From Tubulanus polymorphus (taxonomy: Eukaryota > Nemertea > Palaeonemertea > Tubulaniformes > Tubulanidae): 64,000 nucleotides of DNA. Made by a program: the position numbers and the translations under genes. The notes beneath the pieces were generated by a model, which made no database searches, was not told the origin of the DNA, and saw only the letters and a program-made list of their open reading frames with translations. The DNA lies in contig NC_134028.1 in assembly GCF_964204645.1 (NCBI RefSeq), positions 15,179,263 to 15,243,262 on the forward strand, read 5' to 3'. This document shows, piece after piece, positions 43,001 to 55,483 of the stretch. The stretch's first letter is position 1; the number at the start of each line of letters is the position of its first letter.

Positions 43001-46000
43001 TCTATATAATAGGCCTATAGACAAATAAATACCGGTAGGCTTTCTTATAATCTTAGCTTCCACACTTCACAACCGAACCAACTGACCAACCAGTATATTT
43101 AGTCCCAGTACGCACCAACCGGCACAGGCCTAACACTGTTTGTCAACTGTGTGTACCGTTGTAGGCTATCGATAATCACCTGATACTTTTCTGTCGTTTG
43201 TTTTCTCTCTGAGCTCAGACCACTATTCCAAAATCTTCTATATCCTATAGTAAAAACAAGAAATTCGAGAGTTTAGTTCATATATAAGCGCGTAAATTCA
43301 GGGGAAATCCTGCTTATGGCTCATAGGCCAGCATCTTAGCTACGCATTGAAGTGGTTTTCGCCCCACATACCCAACCTTACTTTTGAAATAATCAAACCT
43401 TTAGAAAGGAGGGGTATCCCAGTACAGGTATGCCAGTACATCCAAGCCAAATATCTAAGGGAATCCCCCACCGTGTTTGGTACCCTTACTCCAAGCAAAA
43501 AAAGTCCAGGGAATCCCTTATTTTATCATCGATCTGTCTCTCAGGATCAATGGATTTCATACATATAACCGAAATTCGTTACCTATCCCATTTGCAGAAA
43601 TTATGGCAACATTTATAGGGGACCTCTTCTTCACTCTAGGTACTATTTTTGGGGTCCGGCCCTACGCATCTTCGAGCTACTAACCTAATTGTGGTCTGAT
43701 GCCCTCTGAGACGAAGGCGAACGTAATTCTAGTAGCCTTCCGCGACTCAACGACCTTGATTTAAACTTGATCAATTCAAAGTCTGTTTATTGACGCTTTT
43801 GGTTACATGAACTGATCAGCAATATACTTAAATAAAATAACCGGAATAACAAGAAATCAAAAATATTAAAGAGGTAACAAACAAATGCCCGTAAGGCTTA
43901 AACCTGTCAGACACGCGAACGCCGGACTCGTAAACTCTTGGACTCGGACCCGCTGAGCAATAAATTCATAAAATTGACTTTGAAATTGATTGTGGAGAAG
44001 AGAGGGAATAATTCGATAGCTCTTCCTCGAAAAGAAGAGAGAAATATCGGTAAGAAAACACAACATGGCTACTAATTGAATGGAGCCAAATTTCCGATGT
44101 TTACGGCTCGACAGTGCCTTTATAACGTGGATTTATCAAAATTCCCATGCAGTATCTGGAGATTGAAGTGAGCTGAAGGACATCATACGGATTGTATCGG
44201 CGACAGCGGTAAGGTAAGGAAGCCTTTACACTTTTAACAAAAACTATGTGGAAAAGGGAGAAAAAAAAATAATAATAATCACGCGAATTTCAATAGGGTT
44301 TTCTGTGAAGAAACAGAAAACCCTAATAATCACGCGAATTTCAATAGGGTTTTCTGTGAAGAAACCGAAAACCCTAATAAACTGCATGAATGAAACTTCT
44401 AAATTGAAGTGAATTTTACAATGCTGGACTTTTTCAGTCATTTCAACCTATTGAATAAGGGCCGGTTGCAGTCAAAATTCGGTTTAGTATAAAGGTTTCC
44501 AGTTCCGCGCCATATTGTAGAGGTCCCCAGGGTCTCCATTGTTACGATAATTTTCACTTTTTTGAAACATAAATTTTGATTGAAAATCAATAAGCTCTGT
44601 TCAGTCCCTTGTATAAAGAACGTAATTTACATATCAACATGAAATGAAATGCAGATTTTTTTTGTCTGGTGATTCTCGGGTTTTTCGAACGCAGGAATTG
44701 AGAACAATGGCGATGTCAAACAAGGACCGCAATTAGGCCTACAGTGGGACAATAGCTTTTCGTTAAACGAGGTTTCAAACGATTTTTCATGGAAACGAAA
44801 TGAATCTGTGGGTGTCAATGAAAAACAAGCACAAACTATCGTCAGTTGACTCATTACTGATGGCCGGTCTGTGTGAAATATGTGATTACCTCAGATTTCA
44901 CACGTGAAACTGTGATTTTTGCACTGCGTGAAAACATCACCAGTTTACCCCGTCCCCCTGATATTAATCTGGATCTGGCGCATCCCCCAAACCGCTCAGG
45001 GGCGTATCCAGACCCAAATCTAAGTGGTACACTCACTGAGTAGGGCGCCTTTCCGAATTTCTTATACAACGATGAAGTGAGTACCACAGGTGCGAAGCTA
45101 TTTTTTTTTTTGGGGGGGGGGGGTGAGGGCTATTTTGATTTGAAGCCCAGCCCTATCAGAGCATCTAACACAGCAATCACACAAATTCGTGGAAAGTCAC
45201 CAATGTTTTTTTTTTCATGCTGGCTACCAAATGTCAAGATAAAACTGTCGACATGATTTAGGCCATAGATTAGAATTTTTGGAAAATAATTCTGCCCTTT
45301 AAAGGATTTATAATACTATGTTTGGTGCCCTTTTGATAACTTTTGGCAATATGTCGTGCCCCTTATGATTTTTAACAATTTGAACGTGCATTTTCTTGAA
45401 TATTTGACAATTACTGAGTCGTGCCTGCCCCTTTTTAGGACGTTCTTGGTAACATAGATTAGAATTTTTGGAAATTTATTCTGCCCTTCACATGATTTTC
45501 ATGACTTATGGCGATAAATGTGACTGTCTAAAGAAATTCCCGATTACAATGATACGATAATGACTCGGTAGGCCTACTGCCCTAAGGTTGACTGCGTTAA
45601 GCATAGGCCTAACTAACACTGGCACTATAGGACGACAAAAGTGCAACCAAACAAATTTACGTTTGTTCAATATTTCTTACACAACGCATCGTAGGAAATC
45701 GCCGATTATGTGACATTTAACAGCGATGGCAGTAGTTTCCTGTTGCTTTTCCTCTAAATTGCGATTCGCTCTTTTCTAGGCATTTTCACAATCACAGTGA
45801 ATTCACCTCGAACATCGGTCCGCAGAGCGGATTGTTTGCGGGGTGGACAGTATTTTACGAGAAATTTTTTGAAAAGGGCACTTGACAAATTTAACTGGCC
45901 GCACGTGCTGCAGGTGCAACCCCCTGGATCCACCCTGTCCCTCGGGGGCCAAGGGTTTCACCGCCATTTTTTTTACACTGAGCATTGAGAAGACATCAAA

Positions 46001-46446
46001 ATTTAACCAGTCGTTAAACTTAGCTTAGCGGCTAGGGCTACCGGTACCTAATATCATTCCAAGGCTACTATCGGTTCGATTGAAATAAGCAAATGTAAAG
46101 GTTGCTCTATTTACCCGAGTAATCTCCAATTATTGTATGATGAAAAAAATAACCTCTGCCGAATCCATGTTTTGTTTCTTAGAGCTTGCTCTTCTTCCCT
46201 TTTTTTAGTACTGCGGTGTAACTCTTCATTCTATTAGTGTCCGTCGGTCTTCAATTAACTGCCAAATGATCGGTACTTTTCATAAATTTAATATATCAAA
46301 AATTCGTGATTTTTAACCAGAGTTTTCAGAATTCTTCATTGACTTTTGCTATTCAACAGTGGGCCAAACATGGATTCCGAAACCTAAACAGCTGGAAAAA
46401 CTTTTTGAGCTGTTTTAAGGAAGGAGGTTTTCAGCTGCAAAGCTCA
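43001..46446. other. no recognised gene outside listed repeats
   Basis: Short repeats only: a phrase TTAGAATTTTTGGAAA at 45269 and again at 45462, and a poly-T/poly-G tract near 45100. No exon could be supported on either strand. Confidence 0.4.
44269..44380. repeat. 51-bp tandem duplication with hairpin
   Basis: CACGCGAATTTC at 44280 and 44331. Each unit contains AGGGTTTTCTGT … ACAGAAAACCCT, a 12-bp hairpin (one mismatch in the second). Confidence 0.75.
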
Positions 46447-46460
46447 CACTGTTAGAAAAA

Positions 46461-46632
46461 ATCTTGTAAATTTACTAAAAAATCCTGGCAGCAAAGTTGA
46501 CTAGCAAAAGTTGTAAAATTACATGCACTTGTAACCAGTACAATAACTTGTAATACTACAAGATTCAATTGTAGAAATACAACTTTTCCCAGTCAACTTT
46601 GCTGCCAGGAATTTTCAGTAAATTTACAAGAT
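46461..46632. repeat. sub-terminal 42-bp inverted repeat
   Basis: ATCTTGTAAATTTACT…CAAAGTTGACT (46461-46502) returns inverted at 46591-46632, with a few mismatches. It lies just inside the left CACTG end and contains several TTGTAAA words that recur near the right end (54870-55030), as expected for transposase binding sites. Confidence 0.65.
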
Positions 46633-47931
46633 TTGATTTCATTTCACAAGACAAATATGTAAAAACAATAACAACAGATTTTACATGTAACAATATAAAA
46701 TAGATGATTTATTCTTAGAAAATACTCCTAAAGTTTAAATTTGAATTAATTCTTCTACGAAACCAAAAAAGCTGTCATACATACTCAATGTATAAACAAA
46801 CAAGTAACATTTCATGGTAGAACTTCAAATATTTACATGTCCGTATTTCAGATTCTTGTTAGACATCAATGTCCCAAATTGGTTACTTTTAACACATGTA
46901 CAGTGTAACCACGTCACAACCTTGTATGATTACCCAATGTTTTAAGAAACACTGGTATAATGAACACTAGAAAATCCTGACAATCCTGCCTGACCAAAGA
47001 GAAAATTCACAAACCGCATATGAACTATTAAATTCATTGTTCTGGGAGGTTTCGTTGCAACAAGATTTTCATTTAACAAGTTCTCATTACATTCAAAGAT
47101 ATTGAAAATCTTTATGTCATGATTTTAAAAAAATAATTGTTTTGCCACTCTCTCAAATTATTTTAGCTTGCAAGTTCACTGCTGCCCAAAACGACTTAGT
47201 TAGACCAGCTTTCATCTATGTGACACAACTTAGTTTAGATTACTTGTACATGAACTTAATCTATATGTCCTTACATGTAATCATAGTTATAATCAATCGA
47301 AAATGATACGAATTAAGATCTACTTCACATGAATTAATGAAAAACGAGTGACTAAATTTAAGTCAAAACTTTTGACGCACTCATATCCACATTTTCAAAG
47401 AAAATTGTCAAAAATTTGAGCAGATGAATGTTTTGAACAATGATGTCAAAACATAATACAATCAAATGAGATTTTATGAGAAAATAAAACTCTTTAACAG
47501 AGAAGAACAAGTTCAAAATTATCTAATACACATCATAGAATTTTAACCTGACTTAACATAAAGCTCCTCTGGCATGGTTCTCACACTTACAAGAATTAAA
47601 AATTCCCAAGTTTTTCCCTGTACTGTGGGAACCATGCTCTAGTGGAGTGTCAAGCGTCAGACGCGACGAAATCTAATATAAGAAATGAAAATCACATTCC
47701 ACACAAAACATTTCATAAACTTTTGAAACTCTTAACACCATATATAATAAAAGTTAGTATTTGATATTAAAACAAAAATCTTTAAACTTTAAAATCAAAA
47801 GATTATGAATTCACTTGAATTCCGACCATACAAGTGCATCAATTAATGGATGAGACCAGTTTCCTGCCATATTTTATATGCTTATATAAATGTACTATTA
47901 ATTAATTATGCAAGGTTTACAAGTGGTTACT
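46633..47931. other. non-coding left arm of CACTG element
   Basis: AT-rich, no gene. It follows the stop of the SAM-domain gene on the minus strand and probably holds its polyadenylation region. Confidence 0.4.
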
Positions 47932-50900
47932 CTAAATGCCCCAATCTGAATCCATTTCCTTCAAGTCGTTCACGAGTCTAATTATCCTTGGGTCCACTGA
48001 ATACTTGCGTTTCTTCAACGATTTTGAACCTTTGTCAGGGTTTATATTCATGACACACCTGTAAGAAAAAAAGGGTAAGTATCAACCTTTAATCTTTTTA
48101 AAAAATTGTCTCACCTAGGAGATTACAAGTCTGCAACTAATGCATAATAGCTTCATCGGGATAATGAGTCTCATAACTAAAGTGCTTGTAATCATATGAA
48201 ATCAATTTACTTATAAATATTTAGTACTTCTCATCTTAACACTTTTGACTTGAATTTTGGTCCTTTATAGTTCACCTTGGAATAGGGTATGACTGAATTT
48301 AACAATGGGGAACTCGCAACGTGACACGCCGTAGGTCGTCAGTTGTCAAAATTAGTTTGCACCGAATAAATATAGTCGCAGGACTCATCAAATACTTTCA
48401 TTCTTCCAATGAGATATCGGTATAGTTTTCATTAAAATTGATTCATTTAAGAGTAAAGTTCATTCAGCCTTAATTAAAATGTAGAACTCTTAACGCAGAA
48501 GACAAACTGTCTACTAGTGACACCTGGTGGATCCTTGCCTGCAAACATGGAATCCTTGATTGCCTTAGAGATCAATGCGGGTACCACTTTGATCTCTAAT
48601 TCCCTAAAAACCCTATATCACTATTTTCATTCAATTTCATGAAATATGAAGGATTATACCTCTGAATAAATTCCAAAGTGGTCTTGCAGTTGTCATCATA
48701 TGCGAGATTAAAAACATAATGCACAGAAAACCATGCCTCTACAGCCTGTTGCCATGTACTTAAACACTCTATCAAAATTCTGCTTTCCACAGCAATAAGA
48801 AACTCCGTTGATTCAAAGATATTTTCACCTGCAAGGAAAATTTCAGTGTGTATATGCAAAATATTAAAAATTCAAAATCTTATAGGCTAAAATATTATAT
48901 CGCATTCCTCTATAACTTGCCAAATTGAATCTCTTATTCTATCTACCCAGATGATTTTTATTTCCGAAATCATGATAAATTGAATTGCCTACTAGTGACC
49001 CAGTCGATAGTGAAGCGTGAAACAAGGTATCACATTTTTAGCCTTAATAGATTGAGTTCAGGCAAGCTTACGTGGTGCATGGTACACCACTGGTTCCTGA
49101 CAGTTGTTATGTATCCCTTGCGTAGCAAGTCGACCTAAGCTAGCCTTTAAAAGATGCAGGGTTACGTAAGACTGCCATAAGAAAACAATAAGTACAAACA
49201 ATATGAAGTAAATATGTTTGTAATATGTACAAACAACATGAAAGAGCTGCAAAATAAAGTCACATGTCAATTTTTATACAGATAAGAATCACATTCAGAA
49301 CGAAAAACATTTCGAAAATGGTAAAGGAATGATGTGGTAGATTTTTCTTTTGTGAAATAAAATTTCCTCATCATCACATAAACAAATTTGATTAATCTTA
49401 CCTAGAGCAATAATTATTGCAGAATTTCCTAGATTTCTGATAGCGTTTCTCTCCTAAAAATAAAAAAATACAAGAAATATTCAATATCTATTTTTAACAA
49501 GTCAACAGTATGCCATTTTGATTCTGCTTATACATGTAATTTTTAGTCCAAATGAAGTTCAATCAAGAATATAATATCCCAGCAGCACGAATGGAATCTT
49601 TTTGAGGTAATAACAACTTAGAGCAAAGTCTAGTTTTTCAAATTCACAACTTATGCTATCTGAAAATTTTGTGGAAATCATCGACAAAATGGCATAGTTT
49701 TTTATGTATGAACTGAGCCCAATCTACCCATTTCCAGCAACGTTATTCAGGAAAGATACAAGATTATTGTCATTTCACTTAAAATACATATAATTATACT
49801 TGATAGATACAGTGCAGAAGAACCCTTTTAAAATCAATACTTACACTAAAAACACGAAACACAAAATCGACATCTTCTTCGAAGTAGCTTACCAGAAGTG
49901 GCAAGAATCCAATTGTCAGCGCCTCTTTATTCCTTTTTTGTGCAATATGTTTATCCATTTCCGCCACCCAGCTGCTGCACTTAGCATTTTTACTCTTTCG
50001 CATTATAAAATTATATAAACGACCTGCTTTGTTGTTGGCCATTATTGCTTCATCAAATAAGTCATGAATCGATAAATGCATAAGAGTATCAAAATGCGCC
50101 ATCAGATATTTGTATGTCATTAAATATGGCCATGCATTGCGGATTTCTGACAACGGCTCATGACTATTTATCATATGCCTTTGAGACGAGTATGTTAGAC
50201 GCATGGCTTCGTCAATCTCTGCATTATATACACCTTTTATAAATTCACTTTTTAAAAACTCCTGTTTCATAACTTGTGAAACTGGCGTTTCACCTTCTGC
50301 ATGTCTAACTGACCAGTTGATACAACCGTAACTATCACGATTACTAGAAGAAACGCATGATGTTCCTTCAAGATCACCTCCTCCAACTCGTTTTTTCGAA
50401 GTGTACACGGTCGGTTTAGTACAAAGTCTCCTTTGATTAATAAGTCTCCACTGAATGCTAGATACGAGTGATTGTATACCGTTACCAATTGGCCTACCGC
50501 TTAAGTCGGTTTCCTTTAGACAAGGAAATTTCGAGGTTAATTTTCTAGCGACTCGTTCAATGCTTGATTTGGCTGTAGGAATCTTCTGATATACAATTTG
50601 GGCTGTAATGTTGCGGATTAATTCTTTCATGCCAGCGGAATTTGGTTTAGTATTACTTCGTAATAACTCCAGAGTTGAAGAATCAATCTTATCATAAGGA
50701 ATTTTGAAAACCTCCATTTCATCAGCTGAATCATCAAATTCACTTACAGTGAAAGACTGATTACTGGTAAATGAACTAGACGATTGAGAACTATTGGGAA
50801 ATTGAGTTTGTGGTGAATTTCTATTATAACATTGAAGTTTTGCAACGCCATTCATAAGTGCCAGTCGTTGACCAATTGATAGTTTTAATTCTTTAACGAT

Positions 50901-51032
50901 GTCCGGTTCCAACATTTTCAAACAGTCTTTTCTAGCCAAATCTTCGTGCAATAAAATTTCTTTCGTATTTTCAGTGATACCATTAGATATACACCACGCC
51001 TCAAAATCAAATTCAGTATCACGGTCATCCAT
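47932..51032 (-). CDS. SAM-domain protein of CACTG element, four exons
   Basis: Exons 51032-49845, 49453-49402, 48828-48660 and 48058-47932 join in phases 0, 1 and 2 and total 1536 bases (511 residues plus stop). Borders are consensus: AGT/GTAAGT, TTTTTAG/GAGAG, CTAG/GTAAG, CCTTGCAG/GTGAA, AGAG/GTATAA, CTTACAG/GTGTG. Residues about 8-65 form a SAM-like domain (FEAWCISNGI … EPDIVKELKLSIGQRLALM). A Ser-rich linker and a helical region with conserved Trp/Tyr follow, then the basic KSLKKRKYSVDP tail. It is probably an accessory protein for transposition, working with the adjacent gene; that role is inferred. Confidence 0.7.
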
Positions 51033-51238
51033 CTGTAAAATAAAGAACTAATTCATTTTAATGCAATTAATATCCTTACAAATGGAGGAACTGGGGTATT
51101 TCAGAATTTGGCTTGTCCCAAAAATGTTTGTGATCATGGCTACTATCTTTTTTATTTTTTAAATTCAATAGTCAGCAAACCAATAAATTCTTTTAAATCA
51201 GACAAATGGATAAAATTGTTAAAAATCCACTAAATCAG

Positions 51239-51336
51239 AGGCGTTTTAACGAGCATCCGATTTTTGCGATCGATTTCGTGCTCGTAAATGCGTTTCTCCG
51301 ATCGATCGCAAAAATCGGATGCTCGTTAAAACGCCT
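51239..51336. repeat. perfect 36-bp-arm hairpin between the two genes
   Basis: AGGCGTTTTAACGAGCATCC…(51239-51274) is an exact inverted copy of 51301-51336, with a 26-base loop. It is GC-rich in AT-rich surroundings, and is placed between the end of the large gene and the start of the SAM gene. Confidence 0.95.
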
Positions 51337-51362
51337 ATGAATTTCAGTTACCTCTATATAAT

Positions 51363-54035
51363 CTATGCAGATTCCTGAATGGCATGTTTAAGAGCGACAT
51401 ACTTTTTTCCATCAAATGGGTAAGTGACCAATGGCTGATAATCAATTAAACTTTGAATATCCATACACAGGAAACTATTTGGAATATAACTAAGCTCATA
51501 TAATCCAAGATTGGGATCATGTTCTCCTACCAGACATTCAACAATTAACAGTATTTTCTTTTCAAACATTAAACACTGCACAATTCGACCAAATTCTGCT
51601 TCCGCAATTCTGTACTTTATCATAACTAACAATCCCTTACTATATACAATACTATTGTAACATACTCGATCAGAAATGGAAGCATGAGGTGGAATATTTT
51701 GACCAGTTTGTTGCTCAAAGATTTCAATGCAGCCCCTAATGCTATCATTATAGAGTTCCCTACTGAACGGTATAGATTTTTCTAAATAAGTCTCAACAGG
51801 GAACAAAGAACCTTTCATTAGATAAGCTTGGAATAGTTCATGTCGTTCACTCAGAGACTTAGTTATGTTAATAAAATTCTGGATCTGCCTCACTGCTGTT
51901 TTGAAATATTTGTGCTTTTGCTCAAAACGCATAGCCCAAACGCGCATTAAAGGCCCAAAGCAACGGATAAGATACGGATAATGGAAGAGAAAGTGGTGTT
52001 TCGGTCGAAGGGTAGTTATGGTATTAACAATCTGTAAATATTCATCTATGATAGTCTGTAAGTAATTCAGTTGATATTCCATTATTACAGGAGCACAAAT
52101 ATATTCTACAATTCTACGCAACAATATTACCATTTCCCATAATTGATCATCCTTAACCACCTTAGAGCCAATCAAATAAGGTAGATTTCGCAAGAGGCAC
52201 CATGTTTGTACAGCATGCCCACCAACTTTTTCTTTTTTGCTGTCTACAATAGATGGTCTGTCAGCAGCATCATAACTTTGAAAAGCAAATTTTTTGATCT
52301 TATTGTTGAGGTAATCGTATGTAAACCATTTCTTAGTTTTGATCATGTGAGAGAACACTTTTGCTAGATCGTAAGTAACAACTCCTTCAAAAAGGTCGTG
52401 ACCCAAACAAGGTGGAAGCCTTGGTTCACACACATGAAAGTTTGGTAGATTATTAAATATGCTATTCTTTTTTACACCCTGGTGATGAGTAGCTTCTGGC
52501 ATATCTTTAAGAGTTTCAAGTGAAGAATCATAGCTTAAAGGGGTACGGAGCATGGCATGATGTTTGTTTTCTAGAAGATCAGCTCTGGTAATTAAGCAAT
52601 ATCTACAGAAGTATTCACCACTAAAGTTTTCTAAAAACCCTCCAATGGCGTGGCTGCCAAGGTTGTCACCTGTGATATTTACTACAGCTCCAAAAATCTT
52701 CCCATCCCTATAACTGATGCCATTTGTTCCCAGGTCTTTTAAATCATTCACTAAAACACTGAGAACATTATCAAATCCAAACTCTTTTACATTCTTTTCG
52801 GTACACAAGAGCACTAATTGCATAGGATCTATCTTAGAACGATGGTGAGGCAAGAAATTTGCTAAGTTGAAATAAACTGCTAAAATTTTGTGCTTGGTCT
52901 TTGCACTCCCTAATGGATTAACTACTTCAAATGAATCCTGATATAAGATAATCTTTAGGGAGACTTGCAAACGTTGGAATAGCTCAATGTTTTTGTAAAC
53001 ACTTCCATCAAATATATCTCTATAAGTTTCATTGATTGACTGATGATAATTTTCCAACTGATCAACCACAGTCCTATCACTGAGCATGGCAGATAATTTG
53101 TCTTTGATTGGAACATAATGGCAAAATTGTTCTTTGTTATTTGAATTCACACCTAACCGAATTGATACTGGTTCAACATAATTAAAATTTTCTTTGAAAT
53201 ATCTTTTTCTTTTGTAAGTACTTTTAAGCTCCGATTTAAGAGGTTTAAAACAGTCCGCACTTGCCAAGGTCTCAACAACAGTTTCTATGGTGTCATTTGG
53301 AATATTATGACTTGCAAGATTCAACTTTAAATCATGTCTTAATTTTTGGTTATGCAGATTACCAAAATCATTGAATGAATCTACAATGACTTGAATAACT
53401 GATTCAGGCAAATGATGTTTTGCTTGAAGACGGAGTAACAATAAAGCAAAATGGTCAAGAAATTGTTGATCCTCTACATCTACATCTATTTCATCATTAT
53501 CTTCTAAGTCATACACACAATCTTCATTTAACTGATCATTAACATCTATTTGCCTATCATTTTCTCGTATTCCAAAGGGATCTGGTTCAGCTTGAAGATA
53601 AACAGCAGCTATTTCTTCCTGTGCCCAATTTACATGATATCGTGAAATATGTGAGGTAAATGATGATAATTTATTGTACTTAAAAGTGCAGTTCGCGAAT
53701 GGGCAATTTACTTCTCTACCTTCTCTTATATGTTTCTTCAAGTGACTAACAAGTTCAAGTACATCTAAACAATTTTGTTCGCAGAAATCGAAAGAGCATA
53801 TGAGCCTATCTCTTTCACTTCGATCAACACATGACAGTTTAACTCTCCTTCTATACTCAAGGTGATTGGTTGATACATGACTATTGAAAGTTGAATAGTT
53901 TCTAAATTCCTGAGAACAGCCTGGTACACCACACGGAAAGAGTAAATTAGGGACATTCCTATGAAGCCTATAATGTTGGACATATCTCTTCAACGAGGCA
54001 GACGTGTATGCACATTCTTTACACTGATATCGCAT
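51363..54035 (-). CDS. 890-aa C2H2 transposase-like protein (CACTA/EnSpm-type)
   Basis: ATG at 54035 (MRYQCKEC), just after an acceptor TTTTTTCAG at about 54042, so a 5' non-coding exon is likely. N-terminal C2H2 fingers at residues 4-26, 35-60, 82-104 and 112-134 (CKECAYTSASLKRYVQH; CGVPGCSQEF…) are followed by an acidic linker. The core has ILYQDSFEVVNPLGSAKTKH, GDNLGSHAIGGFLENF, YFCRYC, LGHDLFEGVVTYDLA, RPKHHFLFHYPYLI and MRFEQKHKYFK. These landmarks recur in many multi-copy animal proteins of CACTA-like elements; LGHDLFEGVV resembles the DPxHxLxxG block of that group. It is uninterrupted over 890 codons. The exact superfamily is uncertain. Confidence 0.65.
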   Translation of the reverse strand: MRYQCKECAYTSASLKRYVQHYRLHRNVPNLLFPCGVPGCSQEFRNYSTFNSHVSTNHLEYRRRVKLSCVDRSERDRLICSFDFCEQNCLDVLELVSHLKKHIREGREVNCPFANCTFKYNKLSSFTSHISRYHVNWAQEEIAAVYLQAEPDPFGIRENDRQIDVNDQLNEDCVYDLEDNDEIDVDVEDQQFLDHFALLLLRLQAKHHLPESVIQVIVDSFNDFGNLHNQKLRHDLKLNLASHNIPNDTIETVVETLASADCFKPLKSELKSTYKRKRYFKENFNYVEPVSIRLGVNSNNKEQFCHYVPIKDKLSAMLSDRTVVDQLENYHQSINETYRDIFDGSVYKNIELFQRLQVSLKIILYQDSFEVVNPLGSAKTKHKILAVYFNLANFLPHHRSKIDPMQLVLLCTEKNVKEFGFDNVLSVLVNDLKDLGTNGISYRDGKIFGAVVNITGDNLGSHAIGGFLENFSGEYFCRYCLITRADLLENKHHAMLRTPLSYDSSLETLKDMPEATHHQGVKKNSIFNNLPNFHVCEPRLPPCLGHDLFEGVVTYDLAKVFSHMIKTKKWFTYDYLNNKIKKFAFQSYDAADRPSIVDSKKEKVGGHAVQTWCLLRNLPYLIGSKVVKDDQLWEMVILLRRIVEYICAPVIMEYQLNYLQTIIDEYLQIVNTITTLRPKHHFLFHYPYLIRCFGPLMRVWAMRFEQKHKYFKTAVRQIQNFINITKSLSERHELFQAYLMKGSLFPVETYLEKSIPFSRELYNDSIRGCIEIFEQQTGQNIPPHASISDRVCYNSIVYSKGLLVMIKYRIAEAEFGRIVQCLMFEKKILLIVECLVGEHDPNLGLYELSYIPNSFLCMDIQSLIDYQPLVTYPFDGKKYVALKHAIQESA

Positions 54036-55056
54036 GGGAAAACTGAAAAAATTAATCAAAACTTAGTAAGATTCTCCACTAAGGCACTAGATAAAATATG
54101 ATCGTCTTCATAAGCTAGGGGTCCAGGGACACCATGTCCACTCGGGAAGTGGTTTGAAATGCCGAACAAACAGAAAATTTCAATATTCAATGCCCCATGC
54201 ATTGATGGTTGGACCATGACATATGCCTACGTTCTACAAGGACTAATGACCTTGAAACTCAACACATACAACATGTCATAAGCTACAACTTTGTAATTGA
54301 TTGTGGTTAGAAAATATTCATAGGTACCAATATAAATAGGCAAATTGTATATAATTCAATATCCAACGCCCCCTGGTGTGGTGGCGAGAGAGTAGAGTTG
54401 GTGGTAGCCACGGCAATTTTTTGGGCCTCATTCTTTAACAAGAACTGTTTTATCAAATATATAGAGAATTCAACTAAACTTGTTATCACAACATAGGCCT
54501 ACATCATATACTTACACTGAGGTTGCTCGATCTATCCTTATTTAATCCAAACGAATGCTAATTCGATCCACTTCACGTTTCCACTTCCACGCTTACCACG
54601 CTTTCCAACAGGTGTTTATTCAACGACAGTAGCGAGAGTAAGGTTACTCACTGTGATGTTCGAGTCCCGTAAATAGACGTTCAATATCATTACGTTCGAA
54701 TCCCAAAATTCATTCAGTATCGTTGTGAGGTTCGAATCCCATGATTAATTCACCGATGTATATTAATCAATTACACTACAATCTTTTTTAAATACCCTCT
54801 GTGGCTTTGTATCAAACCATTAAAAATTATTTCTTAAGTAATGGCTCATGGTACCTTAGCCAACACTTGGCCTGTAATCAGTAATGTAACATAACAAGGA
54901 TTTCTTGTAGATTTACAGAGAATAACAGCATAAACTGTTATTGTCAAATACTATTTTGTAAATTGACAGCGTGATTGTAAATTTTACATAAATTATGTAC
55001 ATTACAAGATATCTTGTTACAATTTTGCTGTAAAATTGCAGTTATTTTTAACAGTG
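54036..55056. repeat. right arm of CACTG element with inserted dispersed repeat
   Basis: 54116-54320 copies the CTAGGGGTCCAGGGACACCATG repeat seen at 41363. Three GTTCGAATCCC-like words occur at about 54663, 54698 and 54728 without a tRNA fold. The right end is rich in TTGTAAATT motifs. Confidence 0.5.
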
Positions 55057-55483
55057 CAGAAACCAATCATCTGAATGCACAAAGGCCTGAAGATTTCAAA
55101 ATCTGGAAGAGGGCCCAGATTAGACCCCTGATTCATCCGTCTACAATAGGTTTGGATCCGCCGCTGCTGTCTATCTTAAAATTATGCCTTTTCACTGTGA
55201 TGAAGTTTGAATCCTGTGTGCATAGGCATGAAATGCTGGATCAATGCATGGGGATCATAACATGTTAAAAAAGCTTATTGTCTTGAAATTCTATCCGGCA
55301 CCGGTTCAACTGAGAGGCCTTTTAGCGGGTATCACGAAAAGGAATGATGGTATGAATCAGAAGAGATATTTTGAATTTAATACGCACCATCATGGTCATG
55401 GCGATCTCGATCTTGAAATCAGATCCTGCAAAAAAATTCATTTTATAGAACGATAACCACACTCAAACGTGGTGAACGGATAG
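55057..55483. other. no recognised gene
   Basis: Spacer between the CACTG element and the palindrome. Open frames are short and not supported. Confidence 0.3.

Larger units (their letters stand above)
46447..55056. mobile_element. CACTG-terminated DNA transposon (CACTA/EnSpm-like)
   Basis: The left end begins CACTGTTAGAAAAAAT at 46447 and the right end, read inward from 55056, begins CACTGTTAAAAATAAC. Both are CACTG termini of the CACTA type. CA lies outside each end, a possible 2-bp duplication. Inside are two minus-strand genes: a large transposase-like protein and a spliced SAM-domain protein. Both are open with good splice sites, so this copy looks young. Confidence 0.65.

Noticed and set aside
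54640-54750. GTTCGAATCCC words suggesting tRNA genes
   Set aside because: No D-arm, anticodon arm or acceptor pairing around them. The same applies to 15482 and 16575.
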